The notes under the pieces were generated by a model. It ran no database searches, was not told the DNA's origin, and worked only from the letters and a program-made list of their open reading frames with translations. Made by a program: the position numbers and the translations under genes. Shown here piece by piece: positions 43,635 to 54,131 of a stretch of 64,000 nucleotides of DNA (within the stretch, counting starts at the first letter, position 1; each line of letters opens with the position of its first letter). Location: assembly GCF_900129095.1 (NCBI RefSeq), contig NZ_FQVA01000001.1:992001-1056000 (forward strand), written 5' to 3'. The DNA is from Microbulbifer donghaiensis. GTDB lineage: Bacteria > Pseudomonadota > Gammaproteobacteria > Pseudomonadales > Cellvibrionaceae.

Positions 43635-45416
43635 TCAGGCGGTAGCCTCGCGCGGCCCGGTCGACACGACGCAGTTGCGCCCACGCCGCTTGGCTTCGCA
43701 GAGTTTTTTATCGGCGTCGCAGATCAACTGGCTGAGGGAACGGTGACGCCCGCGCTCTGCGGCGCCGAGGCTGATCGACAGGCTGATGGATGTCCCGGCG
43801 GCGGCGATCTTGCTGGCACTGACTGCGCGGCGCAGTCGCTCGGCGAACCGGCGCGCCTGCGCCACACTGGTTTCCGGCAACAGCACCACAAATTCCTCGC
43901 CGCCCCAGCGCCCCACTTTGTCTCCCTCACGACTGCAGCTGGCGAGCAACCTGGATATCTGCACCAGGACCCGATCGCCGGCCGGATGGCCCAGGCGGTC
44001 GTTGACCGCCTTGAAGCGGTCGATGTCCAACATGATGACGCTCAGGGGGCGATTGTGGCGAACTGCCGTACTCCAAATTGACGCCGCGTCATCGTCGAAG
44101 GCGCGCCGGTTCAGCAGCCCGGTCAAAGCATCAGTGCGGGAAAGCTGCTCAGCCGCGCGGCATGCCTCTTCCTGTGACCGCACGCGACGCGCCACCGCCA
44201 GAGAAAAGAGCGTCGCCTCCAGGACGAGACCAATCTCCACGGCGTGAAATGTCAGCGTGTTGAGTGGCAGCAGGCCACAAAATGCAGACAGCGTCACCGC
44301 GAGACCAACCACGCTGCACAGCGCCGCGCCGAGAAAATAGCGCCCGGCCCGCTCGCCATGGCGACCCGAGAGCAGGCCCAGATAAACCACGCCGACGATA
44401 AATACTGCCGCAAAAAGAAATGCGGCCCAGACCGAGAACCACTGAACATCGGCCGCGGCTCCGGTAAAGACCAGTAAAACTGCCCCTGACGCAATGCCGA
44501 TGCCCCAGCGCTGCGTGCTTGCTGCATAGGTATCCAGATGCAGGAAGCGACACGCAAACAAAAAGCCCGCGCTGCAGAAGAGTACCAGTGCTAGCGACAG
44601 GCCGTAGCGCTGGATAAACGGGTTATCCGGCCACATATTGCTATGACCGGAATAGATAAAGCTGAGCGCGATATAGCCAAACAGGTACAGGGAATACAAA
44701 CCGTTACTTCGTTCGCGCAGCCCGTAGCAGAGCATGGCGTTGCCACAGACAAACGCCAGCAGGAAACCATAGAGCAAGCCATGGCCATAATGCGATTGTT
44801 GTTTGCGCTGTGCCAGCGCATCGTCGGAAAGCAGCGCTACGTCCAGCACCAGTGGTTCCGCGCTACTTGCGCGAATCAGTATGCCGCTGCGCCCACTGGC
44901 CAGCGTCAGCGGGAATAGATAGCCGATTCCCGGCGCCGCCTGCGCGGCGCCATCGCCAGATTCATCGCCAGAGCCATCGGTCGACCAGCGGCGTACGACG
45001 CGATCGCCGCGCACCAGATAGACATTCAGTTGGTCGATCCAGGGCTTCCCCACCGCCAGGTTTACCGACTTCTGTGTGGGCGAGGTATTGCTCAGCGGCA
45101 GGTAGATCCACACCGGCCGCGCGCCAATGCCAAAGCTCGGCACCGCGCGACTGTCAGCGTTAAACAGGTCTCTTTGCAGGGCGGAAATCGCCTCTTCCGG
45201 CGACAGTCGCGCGTCCTGCTCCTGCAGATAGCGGGCGCGGACAGTGAAATCATCGCCGCGCTGCTCGCCGGTTTTCTGGGGCTCCGCCAGAAGCGGGCCA
45301 CTGACGAGCCAAAGTGCGCACAGCAGTATTTTCAGCCGAGCCGATGTTGGTATGACTGCCGCGACGACATCGGCGGACAGCCTGTGGAGATAGCCGGTGA
45401 CAGTCGGTGCTCGCAA
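43635..45416 (-). CDS. Diguanylate cyclase, 7TMR-DISM type (paralogue 1)
   Basis: This 594-residue protein has a signal segment, a periplasmic 7TMR-DISMED2 domain (about residues 50-190), seven membrane helices (about 215-410) and a GGDEF domain. The active site is GGEEF (about residue 505) and the inhibitory site REGD lies five residues before it, so it should make c-di-GMP and be product-inhibited. I chose the TTG at 45416, which has AGGTGAGG upstream and gives the same length as its paralogues. The open frame runs a further 88 codons upstream, into the next gene. Confidence 0.85.
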   Translation of the reverse strand: MRAPTVTGYLHRLSADVVAAVIPTSARLKILLCALWLVSGPLLAEPQKTGEQRGDDFTVRARYLQEQDARLSPEEAISALQRDLFNADSRAVPSFGIGARPVWIYLPLSNTSPTQKSVNLAVGKPWIDQLNVYLVRGDRVVRRWSTDGSGDESGDGAAQAAPGIGYLFPLTLASGRSGILIRASSAEPLVLDVALLSDDALAQRKQQSHYGHGLLYGFLLAFVCGNAMLCYGLRERSNGLYSLYLFGYIALSFIYSGHSNMWPDNPFIQRYGLSLALVLFCSAGFLFACRFLHLDTYAASTQRWGIGIASGAVLLVFTGAAADVQWFSVWAAFLFAAVFIVGVVYLGLLSGRHGERAGRYFLGAALCSVVGLAVTLSAFCGLLPLNTLTFHAVEIGLVLEATLFSLAVARRVRSQEEACRAAEQLSRTDALTGLLNRRAFDDDAASIWSTAVRHNRPLSVIMLDIDRFKAVNDRLGHPAGDRVLVQISRLLASCSREGDKVGRWGGEEFVVLLPETSVAQARRFAERLRRAVSASKIAAAGTSISLSISLGAAERGRHRSLSQLICDADKKLCEAKRRGRNCVVSTGPREATA

Positions 45417-45652
45417 GCTAACCTCACCTGTTATTGGCCTGCCGGTATTTGTAGCTACCTGCCAACAATTGATGGTGCAGGCAGAAGCGGCAGAAGTTTT
45501 TATTCGGGAAAAGTCTAGATGCTGGCGGAGACGGCGACGTTGAAATGCGCGCGCAATTGCCGACGGGGACGCTTGGCCGGGCAGCGCAGGAGTGGAGTGC
45601 AGGAGTGGAGTGCACGCGGGCCTGCGGCAACAATCAACAAGCGGCGGGGTGA

Positions 45653-47461
45653 TCACACGGCGTAATCGAAATCCCCGCAAGGCGCGACCCGGTTGCGCCC
45701 CTGCTGCTTTGCCTCATAGAGCTTTTGATCGGCATCGCACAACAGTGCGTCTAGCGATGCCTGGCTATTGCGCTGCGCCGCACCAAGGCTGATCGACAGC
45801 CTGATGGTCGCCGTGCCCGCCGCCAGCCGGCAATTAGCAACCGCCCTGCGCAGGCGCTCCGCGACCTGGCAGGCCTGCACCAGATTGGTCTCCGGCAACA
45901 GCAGAACGAATTCCTCGCCGCCCCAGCGCGCGACTCTGTCGCCCTTGCGGCAGAAACCGGCAAGCAGTTCGCTCACCGCCAGCAGCGCCTGATCGCCGAA
46001 CTGGTGACCATGCAGGTCGTTGACCGACTTAAAGTGGTCAATATCCAGCACGATGACACTGAGGGGACGACCGTGGCGGACCGCCGTGCCCCAGATCCCG
46101 CTCGCATCCTCCCGGAATGCGCGCCTGTTCGGCAGCCCGGTCAGCGGGTCGATCCGCGACAGTCGCTGTGCGTGCAGCAGCGCATTTTTCTGCGCCCGCA
46201 TCTGTCGGGCCAGCGCCAATGACAGCAGCGTAGCCTCAAGCATCATGCCGAATTCAACGCCGTGAAAAGTCAGCGTCGACATGGGAATCACCCCCCGCAC
46301 AGACAGCGTCGTGGCAGCGACCCCGAGCATGCTGCAGAGCGCGGCGCCGAGGAAGTAGCGCCCCTCGCGCTGCCCGTGCCTGATCGACAGAACGCCGAGT
46401 AACACCATGGCAACGGAAAAGAATGTGACGAAGTTGAATGCCAGCAAAGCGGCATCCCACTGACTGCCCCGCCCGACAAAATAAGTCATCAGCATCAGTG
46501 CCGCCGCGCAGGTGGCGATCACCCACCGCCGGACTTGTGGCGCATGCTCTCCAAGCTTCAGGAAACAGCAGGCAAACAGGAAGCCACAACACCCGTACAC
46601 CACCATCAGGACGAGAATGACAAATCGCTGAAATCCAACTTCGAGAGGCCACCACCAGGCGAAGCCATGGCCACTGTAGGCGATGCACATCGCGATAAAG
46701 CTCACCAGGTAGAGGGCATAGTAAAGGTAACTGCGGGAGCGAAAGCCGAGGTACAGCATCAGGTTGTAGCAGATCAGCGCTACCAGGAAACCGAAAAGCA
46801 CGCTGTAGCCATACTGGACTCCGCGCGCTGCGGCCGCCGTATCCCGCGCCGAACGCAGGGACACGGACAGCACAAAGGGGTCCGCCGTCTGCGCGCGGAT
46901 AAAGATCTGGCTGTGCCCCGGGGGCACCTGCAGAGGCAACCGGTAACCCATCCCGGGCACCAGATCCGCGGTGGCCGCGTGCGCGTCGCCGGATTTCCAG
47001 GCGTGAAGTACACGGCCGTCCTGCAACAGATATACATGCAGGTGATCCATCCAGGTTTTGCCGAGCGTGAGAATGCGCGGCGCACTTTCAGAAGTGTCAT
47101 TGTGCAGCGCAAGCTGCATCCACACCGGCCGCGATCCTATGCCGAAGCTGGCAATCGGGTGACTTCCCGGCGCAAACCAGCCGTTTTGCCAGGCCTGATA
47201 AGCCTGGGAGAGGCGCAGCGGACCATCGCGCTCGACGAGAAAGCCGGCATGCTTACCCAGTGGGCCGCCGTATTGCTCAGTGATATGGAGGGGCTGCGCA
47301 CAGGCGATACCGCCGACAAACAGACTCAAGCACAGGACTGGCAAAATGGCAGCGACGACACGGTGGCAGGCGGTACCCAGGCCGCTGCAAAGCTTCAACA
47401 ACCCGAGCGGCGGCGCAGTGCCGTGATGTGAATTGTTATTTTCTAATGCCATCGGGAACAT
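45653..47461 (-). CDS. Diguanylate cyclase, 7TMR-DISM type (paralogue 2)
   Basis: This 602-residue protein has the same architecture as its two neighbours: a signal segment, a DISMED2 sensor (SFGIGSRPVWMQLAL), seven membrane helices and a GGDEF domain with GGEEF and I-site RKGD. The sensor domain probably binds a small sugar-like ligand, by analogy with 7TMR-DISM proteins; no ligand is known. A second ATG nine bases in is possible as the start. It begins 21 bases after paralogue 3 and is probably cotranscribed with it. Confidence 0.88.
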   Translation of the reverse strand: MFPMALENNNSHHGTAPPLGLLKLCSGLGTACHRVVAAILPVLCLSLFVGGIACAQPLHITEQYGGPLGKHAGFLVERDGPLRLSQAYQAWQNGWFAPGSHPIASFGIGSRPVWMQLALHNDTSESAPRILTLGKTWMDHLHVYLLQDGRVLHAWKSGDAHAATADLVPGMGYRLPLQVPPGHSQIFIRAQTADPFVLSVSLRSARDTAAAARGVQYGYSVLFGFLVALICYNLMLYLGFRSRSYLYYALYLVSFIAMCIAYSGHGFAWWWPLEVGFQRFVILVLMVVYGCCGFLFACCFLKLGEHAPQVRRWVIATCAAALMLMTYFVGRGSQWDAALLAFNFVTFFSVAMVLLGVLSIRHGQREGRYFLGAALCSMLGVAATTLSVRGVIPMSTLTFHGVEFGMMLEATLLSLALARQMRAQKNALLHAQRLSRIDPLTGLPNRRAFREDASGIWGTAVRHGRPLSVIVLDIDHFKSVNDLHGHQFGDQALLAVSELLAGFCRKGDRVARWGGEEFVLLLPETNLVQACQVAERLRRAVANCRLAAGTATIRLSISLGAAQRNSQASLDALLCDADQKLYEAKQQGRNRVAPCGDFDYAV

Positions 47462-47482
47462 TCGCCATCGAAGTCTGGACGC

Positions 47483-49288
47483 TTACGCCGATACCGGTTC
47501 GAGCACCGGAGGCACTATCTGATTCCGGCCACCGCGCTTGGCTTCGTACAATCTGCCATCGGCGGCACAGACCAGATCGCTCAGGGAATTTTCAGCCTGA
47601 AGCTGTGCGGCACCGAGACTGACCGTCAGCGGCATGCCCAACCAGTCGGCCAGAATCCGCCGCCCTTCCACATCGCGGCGAATCCGTTCGCCAAGGGCAG
47701 TGGCCTGCCCGAGACCGGTTTCCGGAAGCAGCAACACGAATTCCTCCCCACCCCAGCGCGCCAGAATATCGCCCTCGCGACAATTTCCAAGCAACAACTT
47801 GGCCATATCCTGCAGGATGCGATCGCCACTGTCGTGCCCGAACTGGTCGTTGACCTGTTTGAAAAAATCGATATCCAGTAACAAAACACTCATCGGCCGA
47901 CCGTGGCGCACCGCTGTGCTCCATAGTGGCGCGGCATCGGCCAGAAAGGCCCGTCGATTCAACAGGCCGGTCAGGCTATCGATTCGCGCCAAATGCTCCG
48001 CCTTCTGGCGCGCCCTGGACTGGTTGCGCATATGGTTACCCAGTGCAAGGGACAGCAGCACCGCTTCGAGAATCAGCCCGATCTCCACGGCGCTGGTGGT
48101 CCACACATTCGAGGCCAGGAGCCCGAAAGCGGTTAACAGCCCGATACCCAGGCCAAGCATGCTGCACAGGACTGCCGGCAGAAAATAGATACCCCTGGAA
48201 CGAGCGCGCCGGTAGGCGAATACCCCGAGCACCACCATTGCCAATGTGAATACGGTGAACAGGCCATAAGCCAGATAGACGGCGGCATACAGCTGCCGCG
48301 CCGTGATGAACAGCGCCATGGCGGCCAGGGCCAGCAAAGACAGCCGCCTTATCGACATGCTGACTCGCGGTGTGAGTTGGTCGAGCTGCAGGAACCGCAC
48401 TGCGAACAGCAGGCCCGCGCAGGCGTACAACACCATCGCGGCAAACAGCGCATACTGCTGAAAGCCGACCTGCCCCGACCACCACCAACGGAACCCGTGA
48501 CCGGTATAGACCAAACTCAGCGCCATAAAACTCAGCACATACAGCGCGTAGTACAGATGGCTGCGCTCCCACAAACCGGCGAACAGTATCAGGTTGTAGA
48601 AAATAAAGGCGAGCAGAAAGCCGTAGAAAACTCCGTAGCGGTAGCGAAAGCCCCGGCTCGTGCGCTCAAAATCCTCCGCTGTCAGCAGTGACACCGGTAA
48701 CAGAAATGATTCGGCAGTCTGCGCGCGCACAAAGAGCTCAGTGCGCCCCGGCATCAGTTCGACGGGAAACACATAGCCCATCGCCGGGAGCAGGAACTGC
48801 GCCCCGGGTACCATGTCTCCACTTCGCCAGTGCTGCTTGAGCTGTCCCGCGCGAACCAGGCGCACGTCCAGCTGGTCCAGCCAGGGCTGGCCCAGGAGCA
48901 GTTGATAGGTCAGGGGGCGGTCACTGGGATTGACCAGGGCCAGGTGCATCCACACCGGCGGTGACGCGATTCCAAAGCCGGCCGCGGTGCGCTCCTGCCG
49001 CTGAAATGCGCCCTGCTTCAGGGCTCGCTGCGCGGCAGCAAGGTCCTGTGGTGTGCCCTGCTCCAGCAGGTAACCGGCGCGCTCACCGAGTGGCCCGCTG
49101 CTGGCGCCCTGCAAAATCACCTCGGGCGCAGGAGCCTCCCCAGATCCGCGCCCCGGATTCCCGGCTGCGGAACTACAGAACAGCAGCGCCAGTAACGTCA
49201 AACTAAGGAATCCCAACCCCCTTCGCGACCACGGCTGGGAAGAGACGGAAAAAACGCTGCGACCTCCATTCGCTGCTGGCGCTGACAA
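47483..49288 (-). CDS. Diguanylate cyclase, 7TMR-DISM type (paralogue 3)
   Basis: This 601-residue protein is the promoter-proximal member of the tandem set. A signal peptide, a DISMED2 domain (AGFGIASPPVWMHLAL), seven membrane helices and a GGDEF domain with GGEEF and I-site REGD are all present. The start is TTG at 49288 with GAGAGG at the right distance. The sensor domains of the three copies have diverged more than the catalytic ends. The 277-base gap to the MFS gene has no evident feature. Confidence 0.88.
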   Translation of the reverse strand: MSAPAANGGRSVFSVSSQPWSRRGLGFLSLTLLALLFCSSAAGNPGRGSGEAPAPEVILQGASSGPLGERAGYLLEQGTPQDLAAAQRALKQGAFQRQERTAAGFGIASPPVWMHLALVNPSDRPLTYQLLLGQPWLDQLDVRLVRAGQLKQHWRSGDMVPGAQFLLPAMGYVFPVELMPGRTELFVRAQTAESFLLPVSLLTAEDFERTSRGFRYRYGVFYGFLLAFIFYNLILFAGLWERSHLYYALYVLSFMALSLVYTGHGFRWWWSGQVGFQQYALFAAMVLYACAGLLFAVRFLQLDQLTPRVSMSIRRLSLLALAAMALFITARQLYAAVYLAYGLFTVFTLAMVVLGVFAYRRARSRGIYFLPAVLCSMLGLGIGLLTAFGLLASNVWTTSAVEIGLILEAVLLSLALGNHMRNQSRARQKAEHLARIDSLTGLLNRRAFLADAAPLWSTAVRHGRPMSVLLLDIDFFKQVNDQFGHDSGDRILQDMAKLLLGNCREGDILARWGGEEFVLLLPETGLGQATALGERIRRDVEGRRILADWLGMPLTVSLGAAQLQAENSLSDLVCAADGRLYEAKRGGRNQIVPPVLEPVSA

Positions 49289-49565
49289 TTCTGTAAGCCT
49301 CTCGGTCCGGTCGTGTTCGGGAAGGGCTGTGCGGCCCCGCTATACGGTTGCGACAAAGCACTGTTCACTCAGGTAGTTTTGTGGTGGTGACACGGCGCCT
49401 GTCCATGGGTAATCGCCGTCACCCGCTAGCGAGCAAACCTCGAGTCTAATTCCCTATCACGGATCGGAATAGAAGCCTGGCGCCAGATTCCACGCTTTAG
49501 CCGTATAGCGCGAAAATTCGCGGAATTTCTCCGCAGGATTTAACCGGTCGGCTGAAGGCAGTTCG

Positions 49566-50774
49566 TTAAGCGGGTCCGGCAAGCTTCTGCCCGGCCGCAA
49601 AACCGCGCCCTATCCGCACTTCATTTCCCCGGGCCGGCTGGCCCGGGATATTCTGCGCCAGCAGCAGGGAGACAAGGGCCATGGCCGCACCACACCAGAA
49701 AACCGCCGCCGGCGATACCAGCCACAGCAGGCCAAAGAGCACCGGAATCGCCACCGCGGCGATATGGTTGATGGTAAAACTCACCGCGGCCGACGCGGCG
49801 ATATCCCGCTCGTCGACGATTTTCTGGAAGTAGGATTTGATCGCAATCGCCATCGAGAAAAACAGGTGGTCGACAATATAGAGCAGCGCCGCGGCCGTGG
49901 CGCTCTCGGCCAGCGCATAGCCGCCGAATACCAGCGCCAGGCCGATATATTCGATGGTCAGCGCACTGCGCTCGCCAAAGCGCACGATAAATTTCCCCAC
50001 GCGCGGGGCCACGTACAGATTGAGCAGGTGATTGAGAATAAACAGCAACGCAATATCGGCGACGCTGTAGCCGAATTTTTCCACCATCAGGAAGCCGGCA
50101 AACACCACAAAGATCTGCCGGCGCGCACCACTCATAAAAGTCAGCGCATAGTAGAGCCAGTAGCGCCGGCGCAGTATCAGTTTCTTGTGCTGACTGTGGG
50201 GCTGAGGGAAGCTCGGGAACAACAGCCAGATCAGCGCCACTATCACAATCGTCATACCGCCGCCGAGCATATAGATCCAGCGATAGTCCAGTTCCCACTG
50301 ATCGGACGTGAGCCACACCAGTCCATAGGCCGCCAGCGAGGCCAGCGAACCGGCCGCGAGCATGCGCCCGAACCAGATCGCCGAGGTCTCTTTCGGCAGC
50401 CACTGCAGCGCCAGCGACGACTGCAGTGATTCATAGTAGTGAAAACCGGTGGACATGATCAGCGTGGTCAGCAGCAATCCCGCCGTGGTCGGAAACCACC
50501 CGGTGAGCGCGACACCGAGACCAGTGGCGATCAGGGCCAGAAAAGCCAGCCGCTGCTCGCGCACCAGCAGCAGTACAAAAATTACCGTAAAGGCGAGAAA
50601 TCCCGGAATCTCCCGCACGCTCTGCAGCAGTCCGATATCCGCCCCGCTGAAGCCCGCCCGCTCAATCACAAAATTGTTCAGCAGTGCCTGCCAGACGCCA
50701 AATGACAGCGGCATGGCAGTGGCCAACAGCAGCAACATGATTTCAGCGCGGCGCCAGTTGTGAAATAAATGCAT
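49566..50774 (-). CDS. MFS transporter
   Basis: This 402-residue protein has about twelve membrane helices and a major-facilitator fold. The A-loop-like motif is weak, and the ESLQSSLALQWLPKETSAIWFGR segment is not one I can assign to a substrate. I chose the ATG at 50774 with GGGGA before it; the frame extends 19 codons upstream. It follows a second MFS gene on the same strand at 75 bases. Confidence 0.8.
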   Translation of the reverse strand: MHLFHNWRRAEIMLLLLATAMPLSFGVWQALLNNFVIERAGFSGADIGLLQSVREIPGFLAFTVIFVLLLVREQRLAFLALIATGLGVALTGWFPTTAGLLLTTLIMSTGFHYYESLQSSLALQWLPKETSAIWFGRMLAAGSLASLAAYGLVWLTSDQWELDYRWIYMLGGGMTIVIVALIWLLFPSFPQPHSQHKKLILRRRYWLYYALTFMSGARRQIFVVFAGFLMVEKFGYSVADIALLFILNHLLNLYVAPRVGKFIVRFGERSALTIEYIGLALVFGGYALAESATAAALLYIVDHLFFSMAIAIKSYFQKIVDERDIAASAAVSFTINHIAAVAIPVLFGLLWLVSPAAVFWCGAAMALVSLLLAQNIPGQPARGNEVRIGRGFAAGQKLAGPA

Positions 50775-50849
50775 TAATCGTCCCCGATTCAATCGAACTG
50801 CCAAATGTATTGCCGCACAGTCACGGAGCATGTTCGGCGAAAAAGTGAA

Positions 50850-52076
50850 TCACTCTTCGCCGTCGGTTATCGTCACCTCACGCAACGCGCCGCTGAACGC
50901 GACCAGAATAAATGCCAACAGGCTCAACATGCCCGCCCACATGAGTGTCGTCAGCGGCGCGGCATACTCGCTGAGCACACCTGCAGCCAGGGCACCCAGT
51001 GCGGCGGACCCAAACAACGCCAGCTGGTAAATGGAGATGATACGGCTGCGGTACTCCGCCGGCGCAAACAGCTGCACTATTGCCCGGCCCAGCGCCGCCG
51101 ACGCTGCGGCCACGCCACCCCAACAGGCACACAGCAGAACCAGGCCGAGCGGAGTTGGGCCGTAACTGATCGCCACCAGCAGGGCAGCGCTATACAGCAA
51201 ACACATAAGGATGCCGCGCCCCGGGCGCCTGCCCTGCCCGCGACGCAACATGGTGACCGTGGCGGCGACGGTCCCGGCAACGAAGGCCAGCTGCAGGGTG
51301 GCGTAGTAGCTGGCTCCGCGATCGTAATCTGCCGCCAGTAGCGGCAGCACCACGAGGAAAATGCCGATATGCACGAAGCCATTGAATGCCATCAGGGCGA
51401 TAAGCTCTCGCAGAGCCGGCCGGCGCCACGCCTGCGACAATCCATCGAGAATCAAAGTGTGCGGTGACTTATCCTCCTTCGCGATGTGCTCGCCCCGCTC
51501 CCGCAACGTCAACATAAAGGCTGCAGCCAATAACAACACCACTATCTGAATACCCAGCAACAGTTGCGGCCCCCACTGATCGAAGCGACTCGCCAGCAGC
51601 ATCCCGATTGCCTGGCCACCGTATTGCGCCAGCATCATCCAGGTAACGGTTTTCTGTACGCGGCTCTCCGTGGTGAGCCCCTGTCGGTCGCGGGCGCTGC
51701 GCTGCACCAGGTTGTCGCGCGCGGGTTGCAGAAACGCGGTACAGATACCGAGGCAGGCACCGTACAGCAGCAACAGCAACAAGTTGGGAATGCGATAGGA
51801 GAAATACAGCAGCAGCCCGCCGTGGCACAACGCCAGCCCGAGGCAGGCCAGCGCGGCCACCGCGGCGGAATCGCGCCTGTCCGCCAGCGCGCCACCGAAC
51901 AGCAGGAAGACCAGGTTCGGCAGCAGTACCGAGGCCTGCACCCAGCCCAGGTGCAACGCCGGCAGTCCCACCACGGCTACCGCGATCCACGGCAGCAGCA
52001 CCACCTGCAGGCCGGTAGCCAGCGATGTGCCGCTGTAGCCGAACAGGAATTTTTGCAGTCTTGCGGGCATGTTCAC
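50850..52076 (-). CDS. MFS transporter (EntS-like drug/siderophore exporter type)
   Basis: This 408-residue, twelve-helix transporter has the motif-A-like FLLFGGALADRRD (about residue 60) and LQPARDNLVQRSARDRQGL, typical of the EntS/MFS_3 group of efflux proteins. Substrate is unknown; no siderophore genes are nearby. The start is GTG at 52076 or ATG six bases later. Confidence 0.82.
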   Translation of the reverse strand: MNMPARLQKFLFGYSGTSLATGLQVVLLPWIAVAVVGLPALHLGWVQASVLLPNLVFLLFGGALADRRDSAAVAALACLGLALCHGGLLLYFSYRIPNLLLLLLYGACLGICTAFLQPARDNLVQRSARDRQGLTTESRVQKTVTWMMLAQYGGQAIGMLLASRFDQWGPQLLLGIQIVVLLLAAAFMLTLRERGEHIAKEDKSPHTLILDGLSQAWRRPALRELIALMAFNGFVHIGIFLVVLPLLAADYDRGASYYATLQLAFVAGTVAATVTMLRRGQGRRPGRGILMCLLYSAALLVAISYGPTPLGLVLLCACWGGVAAASAALGRAIVQLFAPAEYRSRIISIYQLALFGSAALGALAAGVLSEYAAPLTTLMWAGMLSLLAFILVAFSGALREVTITDGEE

Positions 52077-52094
52077 TGAGTGATTGATCTGAAA

Positions 52095-54131
52095 CTACTC
52101 ACCGGTGGCGATTCGGCCGGCGCCAACCGTTTTCAAAAACATAAAGTTCGCCCCCGGTGACCACTGTCGCAGCAACCGACGCAGCTGTTTTTGCGCCGCC
52201 GGATCCTCGCCGTAGGCGGCCTTTTCAAATGCGGCGGTAATCAGCTCGACCATCGGCGCCAGTGCGGGCTTTTCCACGCGTACGCGACGGGCAAAATCCC
52301 GGGGGGCTTCGCCTGGGCGGCGTGCGATACCGGCGCGGGCCATACGCCGGCAGAACTTCTGGTACAGCCGGCTCGCCGGCGGCAGGCGACGGCCGCGGCC
52401 GCTGAACCAGAGCCACAGCAGTATGCCGATCAGGGCGAGTGCCACCGGTACGGCAATGAACGCGGCCAGGCGCAGGGGGGATACTTCACCGAGTAGTTTC
52501 TTTAGCAGGTTCTGCTGTTTGTCGCTGTCGAAACTGACCACCGCCTGGTACCAGCGGTAATTGACCATGTCCCACTCGAGTCGCAGCCGGTTGAGAATAC
52601 CGATGCGGTGTAACGGCAACAGCGAATCCGCCATGAACTCTTCGGCCGCGGCATTCTGCAAGCCATCGCGGATGCGTTCCGGCGACACCGCTGCGGTGGG
52701 ATCCACCCGCTGCCAACCGCGTCCGGCAATCCAGATTTCCGCCCAGGCGTGGGCGTCGTACTCGCGCACCAGCAGGTACTCTTCCTGATCGACCCACTCA
52801 CCGCCCTGATAGCCCGCCACCACCCGCGCCGGCACCCCGGCGGCGCGCATGGTAAATACATAGCTGCCGGCAAAGTGTTCGCAAAATCCCTGCTGGCTGC
52901 CAAACAGAAACTCGTCGATCGAATCCACCCCCAACGCCGGCGGTTTCAGCGTATACGTAAAGCTGCGATTGAAAAACTTCAACACGCGCGCGGAGATTTC
53001 CTCCGCGTCCAGGCCCGACGCGCGGAACTCGTCTGCCCAGGCACGCGTACGCGGATTGCCGCCCCGCGGTAACTGCAGGTTGCGACGGTGCTGGAAATCG
53101 TCCAATTCGCGAACATCGGTAAGGGTTTCGCGGGGCCAGGAGCGCACCTCGTAGGCAAAACGGCTGTAAACCGGCCCCCGCTTTATAATGCGGTCGTCGC
53201 TGGTTTCGCCGACACCGCGGGTGTCGGAGATGGGCCGCGCCATGGCAAACAGCCAGGGATTGTTGGTGCTCTCCTGGATCACCCGATAGCGATAGCGCGG
53301 CCCGACTTCGGGCAGGCTCTGCTCGCGGCCACTCCAGCGCACAACCCCACCTTCGCGCGGATCCACGCCGAAACCCTGGCTCCAGCGCCGGCCATCGAAA
53401 TCGGAGTAGACCAGACCGCGCCAATAACGCTGTTCCGGCGCCGGTACCGGGCCGTCGAAGGCGATGCGCAACACCGGCTTGTCGGACTTGGAGAGACGGG
53501 TGAAGTCGCCGGGGGTCATGGAATCGCTGACACCGGTACTGGCACCGGATTTGTTCTGCGGTACGGCCCACAGGGGTCCCAGCCGCGGCATCACGATAAA
53601 CAACAGCAGCATCAGCGGAACCGCCTGGGCCAGCAGGCGCAGGGACAATCCCAACGCCCGACGCGGGCGCGCACTGAAGTGGCCCAGTTGCGCGGCCAGT
53701 GCCGCGGTGATGACCACGACACAGATGGTGCCGTACAGTGCGTAGGGAATGGTCTGCTCGTAAACAAACAGGGTCGCCGCAACAAAATAGGCCAGTAGCA
53801 GGCTGAGGAAGGCATCGCGGCGGCTGACCAGCTCGAGATTCTTGAGCGTGAAGGAGACCGCCAGCAGCGCCACCATCGGTTCCAGCGCAAACCAGCGCCC
53901 ATAGGACAGCGCCAGACCGCCCACCGTCAGGGCCACTACCAGTAGTTTGACCGCGCGTCCGGGCAGGTCGCGGCGGCCGCGAAAGACCTCGAGGCGCCAG
54001 TAGACGGCAAAGGCCCAGGCGCAGACGATCCACAGCGGCAGCAGCGCAAACTGCGGCAACAGCGCGGCAAACTGGGCGGCGAAAATCCACAGCAGGCTCT
54101 CGCGGGGCAACAGCTCACTTTGATTGGCCAC
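52095..54131 (-). CDS. tgpA: TgpA-like transglutaminase membrane protein
   Basis: This 678-residue protein has about five N-terminal membrane helices (DUF3488, residues 15-200), a large periplasmic transglutaminase domain with catalytic Cys in GFCEHFAGSYV, His in YDAHAWAE and Asp in VDPTAA, another helix (about residue 565) and a cytoplasmic DUF4129-type tail. It matches P. aeruginosa TgpA (PA2873), which is essential there. The acceptor is unknown. Start GTG at 54131, overlapping the DUF58 gene by 17 bases. Confidence 0.92.
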   Translation of the reverse strand: MANQSELLPRESLLWIFAAQFAALLPQFALLPLWIVCAWAFAVYWRLEVFRGRRDLPGRAVKLLVVALTVGGLALSYGRWFALEPMVALLAVSFTLKNLELVSRRDAFLSLLLAYFVAATLFVYEQTIPYALYGTICVVVITAALAAQLGHFSARPRRALGLSLRLLAQAVPLMLLLFIVMPRLGPLWAVPQNKSGASTGVSDSMTPGDFTRLSKSDKPVLRIAFDGPVPAPEQRYWRGLVYSDFDGRRWSQGFGVDPREGGVVRWSGREQSLPEVGPRYRYRVIQESTNNPWLFAMARPISDTRGVGETSDDRIIKRGPVYSRFAYEVRSWPRETLTDVRELDDFQHRRNLQLPRGGNPRTRAWADEFRASGLDAEEISARVLKFFNRSFTYTLKPPALGVDSIDEFLFGSQQGFCEHFAGSYVFTMRAAGVPARVVAGYQGGEWVDQEEYLLVREYDAHAWAEIWIAGRGWQRVDPTAAVSPERIRDGLQNAAAEEFMADSLLPLHRIGILNRLRLEWDMVNYRWYQAVVSFDSDKQQNLLKKLLGEVSPLRLAAFIAVPVALALIGILLWLWFSGRGRRLPPASRLYQKFCRRMARAGIARRPGEAPRDFARRVRVEKPALAPMVELITAAFEKAAYGEDPAAQKQLRRLLRQWSPGANFMFLKTVGAGRIATGE

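Noticed and set aside
43611..45653. Longer start for diguanylate cyclase paralogue 1 (open frame to 45680)
   Set aside because: The extension is Arg/Cys-rich, precedes the signal segment and overlaps the neighbour's end. The TTG at 45416 has a good ribosome site and gives the paralogue length.
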